64,000 nt of DNA from Ruminococcaceae bacterium UBA2857 (GCA_002350705.1 DEFH01000052.1:7531-71530); one strand, 5' to 3'; positions 25,797 to 35,057 are shown, numbered from the stretch's first letter. The notes: a model not told the origin generated them from the letters alone. Made by a program: numbers and translations.

Positions 25797-28565
25797 TTAT
25801 TCAAGTACTTTTGCACATCTTGCACAGAGTGTCGGATGGAGCGGATTCTGTCCCACCGTATCACTGTAAATCCAGCAGCGTTCGCATTTTTCACCGTCGG
25901 CGTGTGCCACTTCGACAGAAAGTTCCTCTGTCGGCTCGTCCCTGACGGCAACGCCTGACACAATAAATGCATTGGCAAGTTCTTTTTCGGCTTCTTTCAG
26001 GAAGTCAAACTCCTTGCCGGAAGCTTTCAGTGTCACTTTTGCTTCAATGGACTGACGAATGGATTTATTTTTAATTTCAACCTCGATAGCCTTCTTGACA
26101 ACATCTCTGGTTTCATGGATTTTATCCCACATTGCTTTAAAGCTGTCATCCAAAGTAATTCCCGTCAGTGCAGGCATATCATTGAAGAGAACATTTTCAC
26201 CGTTCACGCTGTCCTCATGCGGCATATACTGCCAGATTTCATCGGATGTGTATGCCAGAATCGGTGCCACCATTCTTGTCATGGCATCGAGAATCGTATA
26301 AATCGTTGTCTGAGCGGCACGTCTGAGAGTACCGTCCTTTTTCTCTGTATAGAGTCTGTCTTTCAGAACATCAAAGTAGAAATTGGACATATCCACAACA
26401 CAGAAGCCGTAAATTGCCTGATAAACCTGATGGAAGTCAAATTTATCATAGCCGTCACGAACCCTGACGTTCAGTTCATCCAATTTTGACAATGCCCACT
26501 TGTCGATCGGCAGAAGTTCATTTTCGGATACTTTATCAGTATTCGGATTAAAATCGCTGATATTGCCGAGAATATATCTTGCGGTATTTCTGATTTTTCT
26601 GTAGGCCTCGGAAAGCTGTTTCAGAATATCCTCAGAGATACGTACATTGTCATGATAATCGGAAGAGGCCACCCACAGACGCAGAATATCCGCACCGTAC
26701 TGGTTGAAGATCACTTTCGGCATCAGACCGTTGCCCATAGACTTGGACATTTTTTCACCCTTGCCGTCCACTACCCAGCCATGTGTGACAACCGCTTTAT
26801 AAGGTGCCTGTCCCTTTGTGGCGATAGCCGTCAGAAGTGAGGACTGGAACCATCCTCTGTACTGGTCGGCACCCTCCAGATACAGGTCTGCCGGCCATTT
26901 CAGATACGGTCTTGCTTCGCATACAGCCGCATGGGAAACGCCTGAGTCAAACCATACGTCCATAATATCTTTTTCTTTTTCAAATTCCCTGCATCCGCAC
27001 TTCGGACAAGCCATGTCGGCAGGGATAATCTCATTGGCAGGCTTTGCATACCATGCGTCCGAACCCTCTTTGGCAAACAGTTCGGATACTGCCAGCATTG
27101 CCTTTTTATCAATAATAGGTTCTCCGCAGTCCTTGCAGAAGAAAATCGGAATCGGTACACCCCATTTTCTCTGACGGGAGATACACCAGTCTTTTCTCTC
27201 ACGAACCATAGAGGTGATTCTGTCCTCACCCCATGCAGGCAGCCACTCAATTCCCTTGATGGCTTCGACGGCCTGATCCTTGAAAGCATCTACGGAACAG
27301 AACCACTGATTTGTTGCTCTGAAAAGAACGGGCTTTTTACATCTCCAGCAGTGCGGATACTGGTGGATAATTTTCTTCAAGGCAAACAGATTGCCTGTTT
27401 TTTCAAGATGTTCCGCAATCGGCTTGTTAGCCTCCTCTGTGAGAAGTCCCGCAAACTGACCTGCTTCCTCTGTCAGACGACCGTGTGAGTCAACCGGTAC
27501 GACAATCGGGATTTCAGGATAGTTTCTGCATACTTCATAGTCATCCACACCGTGACCCGGAGCGGTATGAACACAGCCGGTACCGCTTTCCAGTGTCACA
27601 TGATTCCCCACAATGACAAGAGACGTTCTGTCAAGGAACGGATGCTGTGTTTTCATATATTCCAGCTCAGAACCCTTGATCGTTCCAATAACTTCATAAT
27701 TTTCTTTTCCGGCAGCCTCCATCGCAGATACATAGAGTTCCTCTGCCATCACATAATATTCACCGTCACATTTGATGACGCTGTAATGGAATCTCGGTCC
27801 TACACAGATAGCCAGATTAGCCGGCAATGTCCATGTGGTTGTTGTCCAGATGACAAAATAGGTATTCTTGACATCGGCACCCATTGCCGCCAGTTTTCCC
27901 AAATCGTCCGTTACCTGAAACTTGACATAAATGGAATGACACGGATCTTCGGCATACTCAATTTCCGCCTCAGCCAGTGCCGTTTCACAGTCGGGACACC
28001 AGTATACAGGCTTCAGGCCTCTGTAAATATAGCCTTTGCAAGCCATATCTGCAAAAATCCGAATCTGCTTTGCCTCAAAGTCATGTGTCAGTGTAATATA
28101 GGGGTTATCCCATTCACCGATACCGCCCAAACGCTGAAACTGCTCTCTCTGGCTGTCGATATAGGTTTCGGCAAATTCACGGCAAATTTTTCTGAGTTCC
28201 ACATCGGAAATGGTCGCAGAGTTACCGACACCTGCTTTTTTTCTTGCTTTGAGTTCGGTAGGCAGACCGTGCGTATCCCATCCCGGAACATACGGTGCCT
28301 GAAAACCCGTCATATTTTTATAGCGGACAATCATATCTTTCAGCACCTTGTTCAGGGCATGACCAAGGTGGATATCACCGTTGGCATAAGGCGGTCCGTC
28401 ATGCAGAACATAGAGAGGTTTTCCCTCATTATTCTTCATCAGTTTTTCATAGATTTTGTTTTCCTGCCAGCGTTTGAGTGTTTCAGGCTCCGACTTTGGC
28501 AGACCTGCCCTCATCGGAAAATCCGTTTTGGGCAGATTCAGTGTACTGTTATAATCCTGCGGCAT
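25797..28565 (-). CDS. ileS: Isoleucyl-tRNA synthetase
   Basis: 922 residues, class Ia synthetase of the bacterial type. The HIGH-type motif is in PPYANGDIHLGHALNK, and KMSKS is in GEKMSKSMGNG. An editing CP1 domain lies between them (GTGCVHTAPGHG). A C-terminal zinc finger has CERCWIY and CARCAKV. I start at MPQDYNSTL, preceded by AAAGGA; the frame is open 12 codons further upstream without a ribosome site. It lies 32 bp after divIVA, the classical divIVA-ileS order. No T-box leader is visible in the short gap. Confidence 0.97.
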   Translation of the reverse strand: MPQDYNSTLNLPKTDFPMRAGLPKSEPETLKRWQENKIYEKLMKNNEGKPLYVLHDGPPYANGDIHLGHALNKVLKDMIVRYKNMTGFQAPYVPGWDTHGLPTELKARKKAGVGNSATISDVELRKICREFAETYIDSQREQFQRLGGIGEWDNPYITLTHDFEAKQIRIFADMACKGYIYRGLKPVYWCPDCETALAEAEIEYAEDPCHSIYVKFQVTDDLGKLAAMGADVKNTYFVIWTTTTWTLPANLAICVGPRFHYSVIKCDGEYYVMAEELYVSAMEAAGKENYEVIGTIKGSELEYMKTQHPFLDRTSLVIVGNHVTLESGTGCVHTAPGHGVDDYEVCRNYPEIPIVVPVDSHGRLTEEAGQFAGLLTEEANKPIAEHLEKTGNLFALKKIIHQYPHCWRCKKPVLFRATNQWFCSVDAFKDQAVEAIKGIEWLPAWGEDRITSMVRERKDWCISRQRKWGVPIPIFFCKDCGEPIIDKKAMLAVSELFAKEGSDAWYAKPANEIIPADMACPKCGCREFEKEKDIMDVWFDSGVSHAAVCEARPYLKWPADLYLEGADQYRGWFQSSLLTAIATKGQAPYKAVVTHGWVVDGKGEKMSKSMGNGLMPKVIFNQYGADILRLWVASSDYHDNVRISEDILKQLSEAYRKIRNTARYILGNISDFNPNTDKVSENELLPIDKWALSKLDELNVRVRDGYDKFDFHQVYQAIYGFCVVDMSNFYFDVLKDRLYTEKKDGTLRRAAQTTIYTILDAMTRMVAPILAYTSDEIWQYMPHEDSVNGENVLFNDMPALTGITLDDSFKAMWDKIHETRDVVKKAIEVEIKNKSIRQSIEAKVTLKASGKEFDFLKEAEKELANAFIVSGVAVRDEPTEELSVEVAHADGEKCERCWIYSDTVGQNPLHPTLCARCAKVLE

Positions 28566-28597
28566 GGTTCCTTTTCTCTCCTTAAAATATTGATAAA

Positions 28598-29470
28598 TCA
28601 CTTCTTTTCAGAAGTGTCATTTGTATTGACAAAATTGATTTTGATATTTTCATTTTTAATATCGGCAAACTTCTGAGAAGCACCCGATGAGTTAAAAACA
28701 ATTTCCTCTCCGTCGTGCGGAACAGCTGTTTCCTCTTTGCCCTCGGCACGAGAAGTTTTTCCCTTGCTCATTTCAACGGTAATTTCCCGTTCATCACGTT
28801 TCGGAACAACGGTTTTTTCGGCCTCTTCCTTGAGCTTGTCCACAACGGCATCGGCAGTCACAGGTTCCTCTGTCGGATAATTTTCATCCAGACTTTCCTG
28901 ATATTCCCTGCATTTTTGTTTTTCGGGCAGGGAATTAATCATTTCCAGATGTTTTTTATACATATCCAGCAAAGACTCCCTGAACTGTGTCACTTCATCC
29001 TGAAGCATCGTAATATAAACTTTCTGGTCTTCCAGAATACGGTTATTTTCGGCAACGCACTGTGCGGAACCCGAAAGGGCATTATCAAGAATCATGCGGG
29101 CTTTTTCGGCAGAAGTATAGATATTATCCTGAGCGGTTTTTTTCGATTCGGCAACGATTTTTTCAGACTTCACTGCCGCCTCGCTCATAATTTTCTCGGC
29201 TTTGGAAGAAGCCTTTTTGATCAGAGATTTTGCTGTCACCTCGGCAGTGATAATCGCATCCTGCACACTGTCGGCTTTTTCTTCATGTGTCTGAATCTGT
29301 GCTTCGAGTGCGGCGATACGTGCTTTTAACTCACTTATTTTGCTTTCGTAATCCTTCACCGTTTCGGTAACATCATCCACAAACTTATCGACATCTTCAC
29401 AGCTGTAGCTACGCATACTGAAGCGGGATTCCCTGAAACTGATATTTTCTATTTCCTGTAAAGTCAGCAT
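28598..29470 (-). CDS. divIVA: DivIVA-domain cell-division/polarity protein
   Basis: 290 residues. The N terminus, MLTLQEIENISFRESRFSMR followed by YSCEDVDKFVDDV, matches the DivIVA membrane-binding module, then a long coiled coil (about 40-200), then an unstructured acidic/charged tail of about 80 residues. DivIVA marks negatively curved membrane at septa and poles. The start is the ATG after AAAGGA; upstream extension of 21 residues is possible but would lack the conserved amphipathic start. Confidence 0.9.
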   Translation of the reverse strand: MLTLQEIENISFRESRFSMRSYSCEDVDKFVDDVTETVKDYESKISELKARIAALEAQIQTHEEKADSVQDAIITAEVTAKSLIKKASSKAEKIMSEAAVKSEKIVAESKKTAQDNIYTSAEKARMILDNALSGSAQCVAENNRILEDQKVYITMLQDEVTQFRESLLDMYKKHLEMINSLPEKQKCREYQESLDENYPTEEPVTADAVVDKLKEEAEKTVVPKRDEREITVEMSKGKTSRAEGKEETAVPHDGEEIVFNSSGASQKFADIKNENIKINFVNTNDTSEKK

Positions 29471-29533
29471 TATTTTTTCATCCTTTCCGATTCCGAGTAT
29501 CAGGCGGTTTTCCAAAAAACTTCCCTGTGCCAT

Positions 29534-29551
29534 TCATTGTGCATTATGCAT
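29534..29551. repeat. AT-rich repeat core, copy 2 (3' end of sepF)
   Basis: CATTGTGCATTATGCATT, the exact reverse complement of AATGCACAATGCATAATG at 1511 and 42244. It overlaps the sepF stop codon by one base and lies in the sepF-divIVA gap. Confidence 0.7.
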
Positions 29552-30054
29552 TAAAAATATACGTTGTCGCTTTCCACCTCATCCATAAGGTCATCACCGG
29601 TAAGTTCCACATGACTCGGCATAACGATATAGGTATCCTCTGCCACACGGCTGATTTTGCCGTCATGGGCATAAGCAACACCGCCGAGAAAGTCAATAAT
29701 ACGTTTGGCAACATCCTTGTTGGTCTGTTCCATATTCAGAATCACGGTATTTCTTTTCACAAACTCGTCCGCCATTTTTGTAACGTCCTTGTCAAAGGTT
29801 TCCGGCTTGAACAGTACAAAATGTACTTTATTTTCTTCGCCCACACTGATCATATTTGCACCTCCGTCATCTGCTGCTTCCGCATTGCCGTCGCCGCCGC
29901 CCTCCTGTTCAGGCTGCTGTTCGGCAGCAGGAGCAGCTTCTTCTGCACCGGCATTTTCTTCCTCGCCGTCGGAATAGAAGTCATCATAGCTCATATCGTC
30001 GTCTTCTTCCGGCTGCTGTTTAATTTTATCAAAAATTTGTTTCAAATTAGGCAT
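29551..30054 (-). CDS. sepF: SepF-type cell-division protein
   Basis: 167 residues. An N-terminal amphipathic helix (MPNLKQIFDKIK) for membrane binding is followed by an acidic low-complexity linker (about 15-65) rich in Glu, Ala and Gly, then the C-terminal SepF domain (KVHFVLFKPETFDKDVTKMA, VILNMEQTNKDVAKRIIDFL, GVAYAHDGKI, TYIVMPSHV). SepF anchors FtsZ to the membrane. GGGAGG precedes the ATG. The genes ylmG and ylmH, which usually lie between sepF and divIVA, are absent here. Confidence 0.95.
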   Translation of the reverse strand: MPNLKQIFDKIKQQPEEDDDMSYDDFYSDGEEENAGAEEAAPAAEQQPEQEGGGDGNAEAADDGGANMISVGEENKVHFVLFKPETFDKDVTKMADEFVKRNTVILNMEQTNKDVAKRIIDFLGGVAYAHDGKISRVAEDTYIVMPSHVELTGDDLMDEVESDNVYF

Positions 30055-30104
30055 GGTCTATTTCCTCCCAAAAATCATACGTTTCCATCAAATTTTGTTA
30101 TGAT

Positions 30105-30839
30105 TCACCTGTAGATTCTCGCACCGAACAGGCGGGAACCAATCCGCACCATGTTTGCTCCCGAAAGCACAGCTTCCTCATAATCGTCAGACATCCCCAT
30201 TGAAAGATAATCCATAGATACATTATCCAATGTTTTGCCCGAAATGTCAATAAATAATTTGTACATTTTATCGAAAAATTTACAGGTATCGCTTTTATTG
30301 TCACAAACAGGGGGAATGGTCATCAATCCTTTCACCCTGATTTCAGGCAAACGGGACACACTTTCCAGCAATTCTTCCAGCTGTTCCGCAGGCACGCCCG
30401 ATTTATTGGGTTCGCTGCCGATATTCACTTCCAGAAGGACATCCGTTGTGATATGGTGCATAGCACTTTGCCTTGCGATTTCAGATGCCAGCTTCACACT
30501 GTCCACAGACTGTATCATAGAGACCTTGCCGACAATTTGTCTGACCTTGTTGGACTGGAGATGTCCGATAAACTGCAAATCACAGTTTTTCAAATCATAT
30601 TCCTCATATTTGGACAGCAGTTCCTGTACCCTGTTTTCTCCGATATGCCGCAAGCCCAAAGAAATCGCATAGTTAATAAGTGCAGGTTCCACTGTTTTGG
30701 TAGCCGCAAGAAAGGTAATCTGTTCGGGCTTTCTTCCCGACGTTTCAGCGGCACGGGCAATTTTTTCTGTGATTTCCTCATAATTGGCTTTAATGCTGAC
30801 GCACCTTTCAAGAAGTTCTGGGGATAATTTTTCCGTCAT
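30105..30839 (-). CDS. PLP homeostasis protein (YggS/YlmE family)
   Basis: 244 residues, alanine-racemase-like TIM barrel without the second domain. The PLP Lys is in FLAATKTV (residue about 48). HIGENRVQELL and FIGHLQSNK follow, and the phosphate-binding region SMGMSDDYEEAV lies near the end with VRIGSRLFG. PLPBP proteins buffer pyridoxal phosphate and amino-acid pools. Its start overlaps the end of the HlyD-like gene by 32 bp and it precedes sepF, as in other Firmicutes. Confidence 0.95.
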   Translation of the reverse strand: MTEKLSPELLERCVSIKANYEEITEKIARAAETSGRKPEQITFLAATKTVEPALINYAISLGLRHIGENRVQELLSKYEEYDLKNCDLQFIGHLQSNKVRQIVGKVSMIQSVDSVKLASEIARQSAMHHITTDVLLEVNIGSEPNKSGVPAEQLEELLESVSRLPEIRVKGLMTIPPVCDNKSDTCKFFDKMYKLFIDISGKTLDNVSMDYLSMGMSDDYEEAVLSGANMVRIGSRLFGARIYR

Positions 30840-32124
30840 AGAGATTAGCTCCTTCCGTTACAATTCTGTCATACAGCTGCACACGTCCTGTCTGACGGGA
30901 CGGCAGCTCATCCTCTTCATCCGTACTGCTGATCACATAGTCCTCTCCCGAATAAATCGGCAAAATCTGTTTAAAGGAAATTTCCGAACCAAGGCACACA
31001 TAAATGCCCGGAACGCTTTTCATAACCTTTTTCACCTTGCCGTTTTCATCCTCGGCATTACACTGGAGTTCCGCTTCATGTACAGCAGATTTCGGTACAT
31101 AGATTCCCGTATATTCATTGAGAATGATAGAAATATTTTCATTTCTGATGGTTGCCATTTGTTCATTCATGTAGGTTCCTTTGAGAACGACCACCGCATC
31201 GGAAGAAGTATCCGCCTGATTGACAGATTCCAGTTCCACCTCAATATTTTGGTTGGACACAACAGGGATATTGACTTTCAGAGAACCGGCCTCCTTGATT
31301 TTCAGCGCCTCCTGTGCATTCACCTCACACACAATATACCAATAGACCTTATCAATCATTTTGCCGATAACATTTTTGGACACTTCCTGCTGTTTAATTT
31401 TGGATTTGCTCAGAGAGCCGGGCATCAACTTATCCAGAGCATTGAGATCGAAAGATTTTTCATAGCCGTCTGTACGGCTGACAAAATAGCCTGCTGCCGG
31501 TGCAAGAATCCGGTCTGTTTTCTGAATCGAGGAATTTGATTTTTTCAGAGCACTGATTTCCGCTTCCAATTCTTTGATTTTTGCCTCATAGCCGTTCACC
31601 TTGCCTGTAACGATCTGTCTTTCATTGATATAATACAGAATATCCTGTACATTTTTATCAGCGGATGTCATAGAACCGTTGGCAACATTGATATTGGACT
31701 GTACCAAAAGACTGTTGATTGTTCTGTCAAGTTCATCGGGTGTCTGGGTAAAAGTACCGGCATTTTTTTGAATCTGCTGCAAGGATGACAGTTTCTTTTC
31801 CAGTTGAGAAAGCTGCTGTTTTTTGCCGGGCATGACGGAATCCGCAAAAAGATTGGCTACTGCCTCTTCTTTGGAAACCTTGTCTCCGTCAGAAACGGTA
31901 TAAGAAATGACACCGTTTTCTTTGTATTCGACATACTGTTCTCCCCTGACAATATAGCCGTTGACATCAATGGAGTCATAGACTGTTGTTTCAGCGGCAC
32001 TGATACTTTTTATCTGCGTAAAGCTGGCTTTGCCGAACATACATATGACATATACAATAATCAGCAGTGTCAGCACTATCATAATGACATTTTTCAGATA
32101 TTTTTTTTCTTTCCATTTTGCCAC
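30808..32124 (-). CDS. HlyD-like membrane-fusion protein in the sepF cluster
   Basis: 438 residues. A short cytosolic N terminus and one span (about 13-33) precede an extracytoplasmic part with a barrel-sandwich lipoyl-like half (VNGYIVRGEQYVEYKENGVISY), a coiled-coil hairpin (about 95-200, QQLSQLEKKLSSLQQIQ), and a second beta region. This is the architecture of HlyD/MFP adaptors, but no ABC or RND partner lies nearby. The GTG start follows AAAGGAGG. Its position ahead of yggS-sepF suggests a division or envelope role. Confidence 0.75.
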   Translation of the reverse strand: MAKWKEKKYLKNVIMIVLTLLIIVYVICMFGKASFTQIKSISAAETTVYDSIDVNGYIVRGEQYVEYKENGVISYTVSDGDKVSKEEAVANLFADSVMPGKKQQLSQLEKKLSSLQQIQKNAGTFTQTPDELDRTINSLLVQSNINVANGSMTSADKNVQDILYYINERQIVTGKVNGYEAKIKELEAEISALKKSNSSIQKTDRILAPAAGYFVSRTDGYEKSFDLNALDKLMPGSLSKSKIKQQEVSKNVIGKMIDKVYWYIVCEVNAQEALKIKEAGSLKVNIPVVSNQNIEVELESVNQADTSSDAVVVLKGTYMNEQMATIRNENISIILNEYTGIYVPKSAVHEAELQCNAEDENGKVKKVMKSVPGIYVCLGSEISFKQILPIYSGEDYVISSTDEEDELPSRQTGRVQLYDRIVTEGANLYDGKIIPRTS

Positions 32125-32155
32125 ACAAAATACCTCCTTTTTCCTGTCGTGTTTT

Positions 32156-32184
32156 ATTGTAACACTGTATCACTGTTTTGTAAA
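32156..32184 (-). promoter_or_regulatory. Promoter for the HlyD-yggS-sepF-divIVA-ileS unit
   Basis: TTTACA (32184-32179), 17 bp, TACAAT (32161-32156) on the minus strand. It overlaps the 3' end of miaA. Confidence 0.6.
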
Positions 32185-33102
32185 TATCGGCTGTAGAATT
32201 TTCTGTGCCTCCTCAAAGACGCTGCCGCATCTGTCAGCCTGTATCCAGTGGATATAGCTGTCCTTTTTAAACCATGTGATCTGCCGTTTGGCATATCTGC
32301 GTGTTTCCTGTTTCAGACATTCCACTGCCTGTTCCAGCGGCATTTCCCCGTCGAGATAGGGTTTCAATTCCTTGTAGCCTATTGCTCCGACTGCTGTTTT
32401 ACCGATGTGATTCCGATAAAATTCTTTTGCTTCGTCAAGCAGTCCCTGTCGGAGCATGATGTCCACTCGCAGATTGATTCTGTCATAGAGTTTCTGCCTG
32501 TCAGTATACGAAAGACCAATCACAGTCCAGTCATAAGGGGACGGAACGCATTTGGAATTTGCAAGCTGTTCCGACATAGTAATCCCTGTCGTTTTGTAAA
32601 TCTCAATGGCACGGATAATTCGTTTGCTGTTGGAGGGATGGAGTTTTTTTGCCGTTTCCGGATCAAATTCCGCCAGTTCCCACAAAAGCACCTCTCCGCC
32701 CTCTTTTCTGTATCGTTCATTGAGTTTCTCTCTCAGGACCTCGTTCGATTCTTCGGGAGAAAACTGCACATTTTCCACCAATGAGCGAATATACAAGCCC
32801 GTGCCCCCGCACACAATGGGAAGTTTTCCTCTTGCCAGAATATCCCTGATGGCACTGTCCGCCATCGCCACATACTGCGATACGGAAAAGCTCTCCGTTG
32901 GCGGAAGAAAATCCATTACATGATGGGGAATTCCGCACATTTCCTCCTGTGAAGGCTTGGCGGTTGCGATATTCATTCCCTTGTAAATCTGCATGGAATC
33001 CGCAGACACAATTTCTCCGTCATATTCCTGTGCAAGCCTTATGGCAAGAGAAGTTTTTCCCGAAGCTGTCGCTCCCACGACAGCCGCCACTTTCTGATTC
33101 AT
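32170..33102 (-). CDS. miaA: tRNA dimethylallyltransferase
   Basis: 310 residues. The P-loop GATASGKT is at residues 10-17, SADSMQIYKGMNIATAKP is the substrate and DMAPP-site motif, then GIPHHVMD, GGTGLYI, and the C-terminal QETRRYAKRQITWF anticodon-loop region. It adds the isopentenyl group to A37 of tRNAs reading UNN codons. Its start overlaps the stop of the upstream phosphorylase (ATGA), so they form one transcript. Confidence 0.97.
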   Translation of the reverse strand: MNQKVAAVVGATASGKTSLAIRLAQEYDGEIVSADSMQIYKGMNIATAKPSQEEMCGIPHHVMDFLPPTESFSVSQYVAMADSAIRDILARGKLPIVCGGTGLYIRSLVENVQFSPEESNEVLREKLNERYRKEGGEVLLWELAEFDPETAKKLHPSNSKRIIRAIEIYKTTGITMSEQLANSKCVPSPYDWTVIGLSYTDRQKLYDRINLRVDIMLRQGLLDEAKEFYRNHIGKTAVGAIGYKELKPYLDGEMPLEQAVECLKQETRRYAKRQITWFKKDSYIHWIQADRCGSVFEEAQKILQPIFTKQ

Positions 33103-33860
33103 TGCATTTCACCGCTTATTAAAAGTTTCAGTGCATGGACAGCCGTTCTGACTGCCATATCCGTATCAAAACGGTCATTATCGGTATAACCGAGTTTTTT
33201 TCGTTCCTGATTCCAGAGCGAATGAAGGACACACCCCATCCGGACTCCCCTGACCGCACCAACCGTAAACAGGGCGGCTGTTTCCATTTCGGAAGCCAGT
33301 ACTCCCAATTTTTTCCATGCATTCCACTTGTTTTCCAGTTCATACGATACAGGCATACTTTCAGGCGAGTGCTGACCATAAAAGGAATCCTTGCTTTGCA
33401 CGACTCCCGTATGATATTGGTATCCAAGTGTTTTCGCAGACTGTACCAATGCCGTTGTCACACGGAAATCCGATACCGCAGGAAATTCAGGCGGTGCATA
33501 TTCTTTGGAAGTGCCTTCCATGCGGACAGCCGCTGTCGGTATCACCAGATCTCCCGATACCACTTTTTCCTGTATGCCGCCGCAGGTACCGACACGCACA
33601 GCCGTTTGCAAGCCTGCCATTGCAAGCTCTTCGAGAGCGATTGCCGCAGACGCTCCCCCGATACCCGTTGACATCACCAACACACGTTTTCCGCAAAGTT
33701 CTCCCGCATAAGAAGTAAACTCTCTGTTCTGTGCAAGAAAACAAGCATTATCCAGATACCGGGCAATTTTCGGCACTCTGCCGGGATCGCCCGGCAATAT
33801 GGCATATTCCGCCCCTTGCGAGCGTGAAATGCCGATATGAAACAGTTTTTCCTCGTTCAT
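33099..33860 (-). CDS. Nucleoside phosphorylase, uridine phosphorylase-like
   Basis: 253 residues of the PNP/UDP family I trimer-of-dimers fold. LPGDPGRVPKIARYLDN is the phosphate-binding signature, with STGIGGASAAIALEEL and GTCGGIQ following, and the conserved EMETAALFTVG ribose-binding motif around residue 190. Uridine phosphorylase is favoured by the PGDPGRV start and the spacing, but substrate range is not decided by sequence. The ATG follows CGGAGG; the open frame further upstream runs into the corA gene. Confidence 0.9.
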   Translation of the reverse strand: MNEEKLFHIGISRSQGAEYAILPGDPGRVPKIARYLDNACFLAQNREFTSYAGELCGKRVLVMSTGIGGASAAIALEELAMAGLQTAVRVGTCGGIQEKVVSGDLVIPTAAVRMEGTSKEYAPPEFPAVSDFRVTTALVQSAKTLGYQYHTGVVQSKDSFYGQHSPESMPVSYELENKWNAWKKLGVLASEMETAALFTVGAVRGVRMGCVLHSLWNQERKKLGYTDNDRFDTDMAVRTAVHALKLLISGEMQ

Positions 33861-33880
33861 AAAATTCCTCCGTAAAATCA

Positions 33881-33904
33881 AGCCTTTCCTTTTATGGAAA
33901 GGCT
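33881..33904 (-). terminator. Hairpin after corA
   Basis: AGCCTTTCC / GGAAAGGCT stem, followed on the minus strand by TGATTTT. A modest terminator between corA and the phosphorylase. Confidence 0.65.
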
Positions 33905-33910
33905 GTTTTA

Positions 33911-34840
33911 TCAAAACATATCTTTCTTTTTCAGAATAATATACATCACCAGCATCAGCACTCCCGAAAGGGCAATCGGAAACCACCAGAATTTATCAAA
34001 CGGCAGTCCTCCGATAATATTCATCCCATAGAAACCCGAAATCACTGTCGGCACAGATACCAACAGTGTCAGAGAAGCCTGTATTTTCATGACAATATTC
34101 AGGTTATTGGAAATAATGGAAGCAAATACATCCATTGTATTCGTAAGAATATTCAGGTGAATTGCCGCCATATCCAATGCCTGCTTGATTTCAATCAGCA
34201 CGTCCTCCAGCAAATCCTGATCTTCCTCATAGAGTTTGATATATCTGCCACGCATGATTTTTTCCAGTGTCAGCTCGTCTGATTTGAGTGACGACGAAAA
34301 ATATACCAGTGATTTTTCAATATCCAGTAATTGATGAAGTTCTTTATTTTTGGCAGAGCGACGCAGTTCTCTTTCAATACGGCTGCTGATTTTGTCAATT
34401 TGTTTCAGATACTGCAAATATTTGGTTGCCATCCTCAGCATGATGTGCAGAACAAAATGTGTTTTGTAGTCAGTACGGACATTTTTCACAACGCCCTCCG
34501 AAAACTCGCTCAGAATGGTATTTTCACGGACAGACACCGTAATGACATTTTTCCCTGTGATCATAATGCCGATTGGCATAGTGGAATAAGTGATATGCCT
34601 GGACACCTTTTCCACGACAGGCACATCAATAATAATCAATGTTGTGCCGTCCTCGCTGTCGATATGAGAGGATTCCTCTTCATCCAGAGCAGACCTCATC
34701 AATTCGGGCGGTATCTTGAAAAAATCCAGTAAATACTGTACTTCCTCATCTTCGGGAGCGATACAGTTGATCCAGCACCCCTGTTCATATTCTTTGATTT
34801 CCTCAATCCGTCCGTTCACTGTTTTGTAATAGCTTATCAT
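33911..34840 (-). CDS. corA: CorA-family divalent-cation channel
   Basis: 309 residues. A large cytosolic funnel domain and long stalk helix (coiled region about 140-240) are followed by two C-terminal membrane spans with the selectivity motif YGMN after the first span (SGFYGMNI). It ends in a basic tail, LKKKDMF. It imports Mg2+ or related ions. The start ATG is eight bases after GAAAGGGG; another in-frame ATG at 34861 overlaps the stop of a 25-codon upstream frame (TGATG). I saw no Mg2+ M-box riboswitch signature in the leader. Confidence 0.94.
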   Translation of the reverse strand: MISYYKTVNGRIEEIKEYEQGCWINCIAPEDEEVQYLLDFFKIPPELMRSALDEEESSHIDSEDGTTLIIIDVPVVEKVSRHITYSTMPIGIMITGKNVITVSVRENTILSEFSEGVVKNVRTDYKTHFVLHIMLRMATKYLQYLKQIDKISSRIERELRRSAKNKELHQLLDIEKSLVYFSSSLKSDELTLEKIMRGRYIKLYEEDQDLLEDVLIEIKQALDMAAIHLNILTNTMDVFASIISNNLNIVMKIQASLTLLVSVPTVISGFYGMNIIGGLPFDKFWWFPIALSGVLMLVMYIILKKKDMF

Positions 34841-34860
34841 CAAAAACGCCCCTTTCGGCA

Positions 34861-34938
34861 TCAGAGAAGCATAAGCCGTTCCGCACCCCTGAGCCGTTCA
34901 TTTTTTAATTCCCGTTGGACATAAGGGTCAGAACTCAC
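34861..34938 (-). CDS. Possible leader peptide upstream of corA (25 aa)
   Basis: A GTG-initiated frame in the corA leader encodes a charged peptide (SSDPYVQRELKNERLRGAER then LMLL). Its TGA overlaps an in-frame corA ATG as TGATG. A GGTGG sequence eight bases upstream could be its ribosome site. Leader peptides regulate Mg2+ transporters in enterobacteria (corA, mgtA), but no homology to those is seen. It could equally be chance. Confidence 0.35.
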   Translation of the reverse strand: MSSDPYVQRELKNERLRGAERLMLL

Positions 34939-34976
34939 AAAAAATCACCACCGAATCAATGAATTTAACAAATTTT

Positions 34977-35005
34977 ATTATAAACTTTTTTTTCCGAATA
35001 ATCAA
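34977..35005 (-). promoter_or_regulatory. SigA-type promoter for corA
   Basis: TTGATT (35005-35000), 17 bp, TATAAT (34982-34977). Leads to a transcript with about 130 nt before the corA start. Confidence 0.82.
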
Positions 35006-35024
35006 GTACCAAATCACACAAAAA

Positions 35025-35052
35025 AGCTCTCCCTGTGAAAACAGAGAGAGCT
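35025..35052 (-). terminator. Terminator after the acidic-repeat lipoprotein
   Basis: AGCTCTCTCTGT pairs with ACAGGGAGAGCT on the minus strand (one mismatch), followed by TTTTT. Confidence 0.85.
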
Positions 35053-35057
35053 GTGCA

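Noticed and set aside
27552..28676. 374-residue open frame on the plus strand
   Set aside because: Antisense shadow of ileS; low-complexity Arg/Phe/His-rich translation, no ribosome site, and the sense frame is an unambiguous synthetase.
28566..28700. T-box leader for ileS
   Set aside because: Only 32 bp separates divIVA and ileS and there is no T-box sequence or terminator; the gene is expressed from the upstream operon.
34862..35020. M-box (Mg2+) riboswitch ahead of corA
   Set aside because: The conserved M-box segments and pairing arms could not be found; the leader is explained better by the short reading frame or by nothing.
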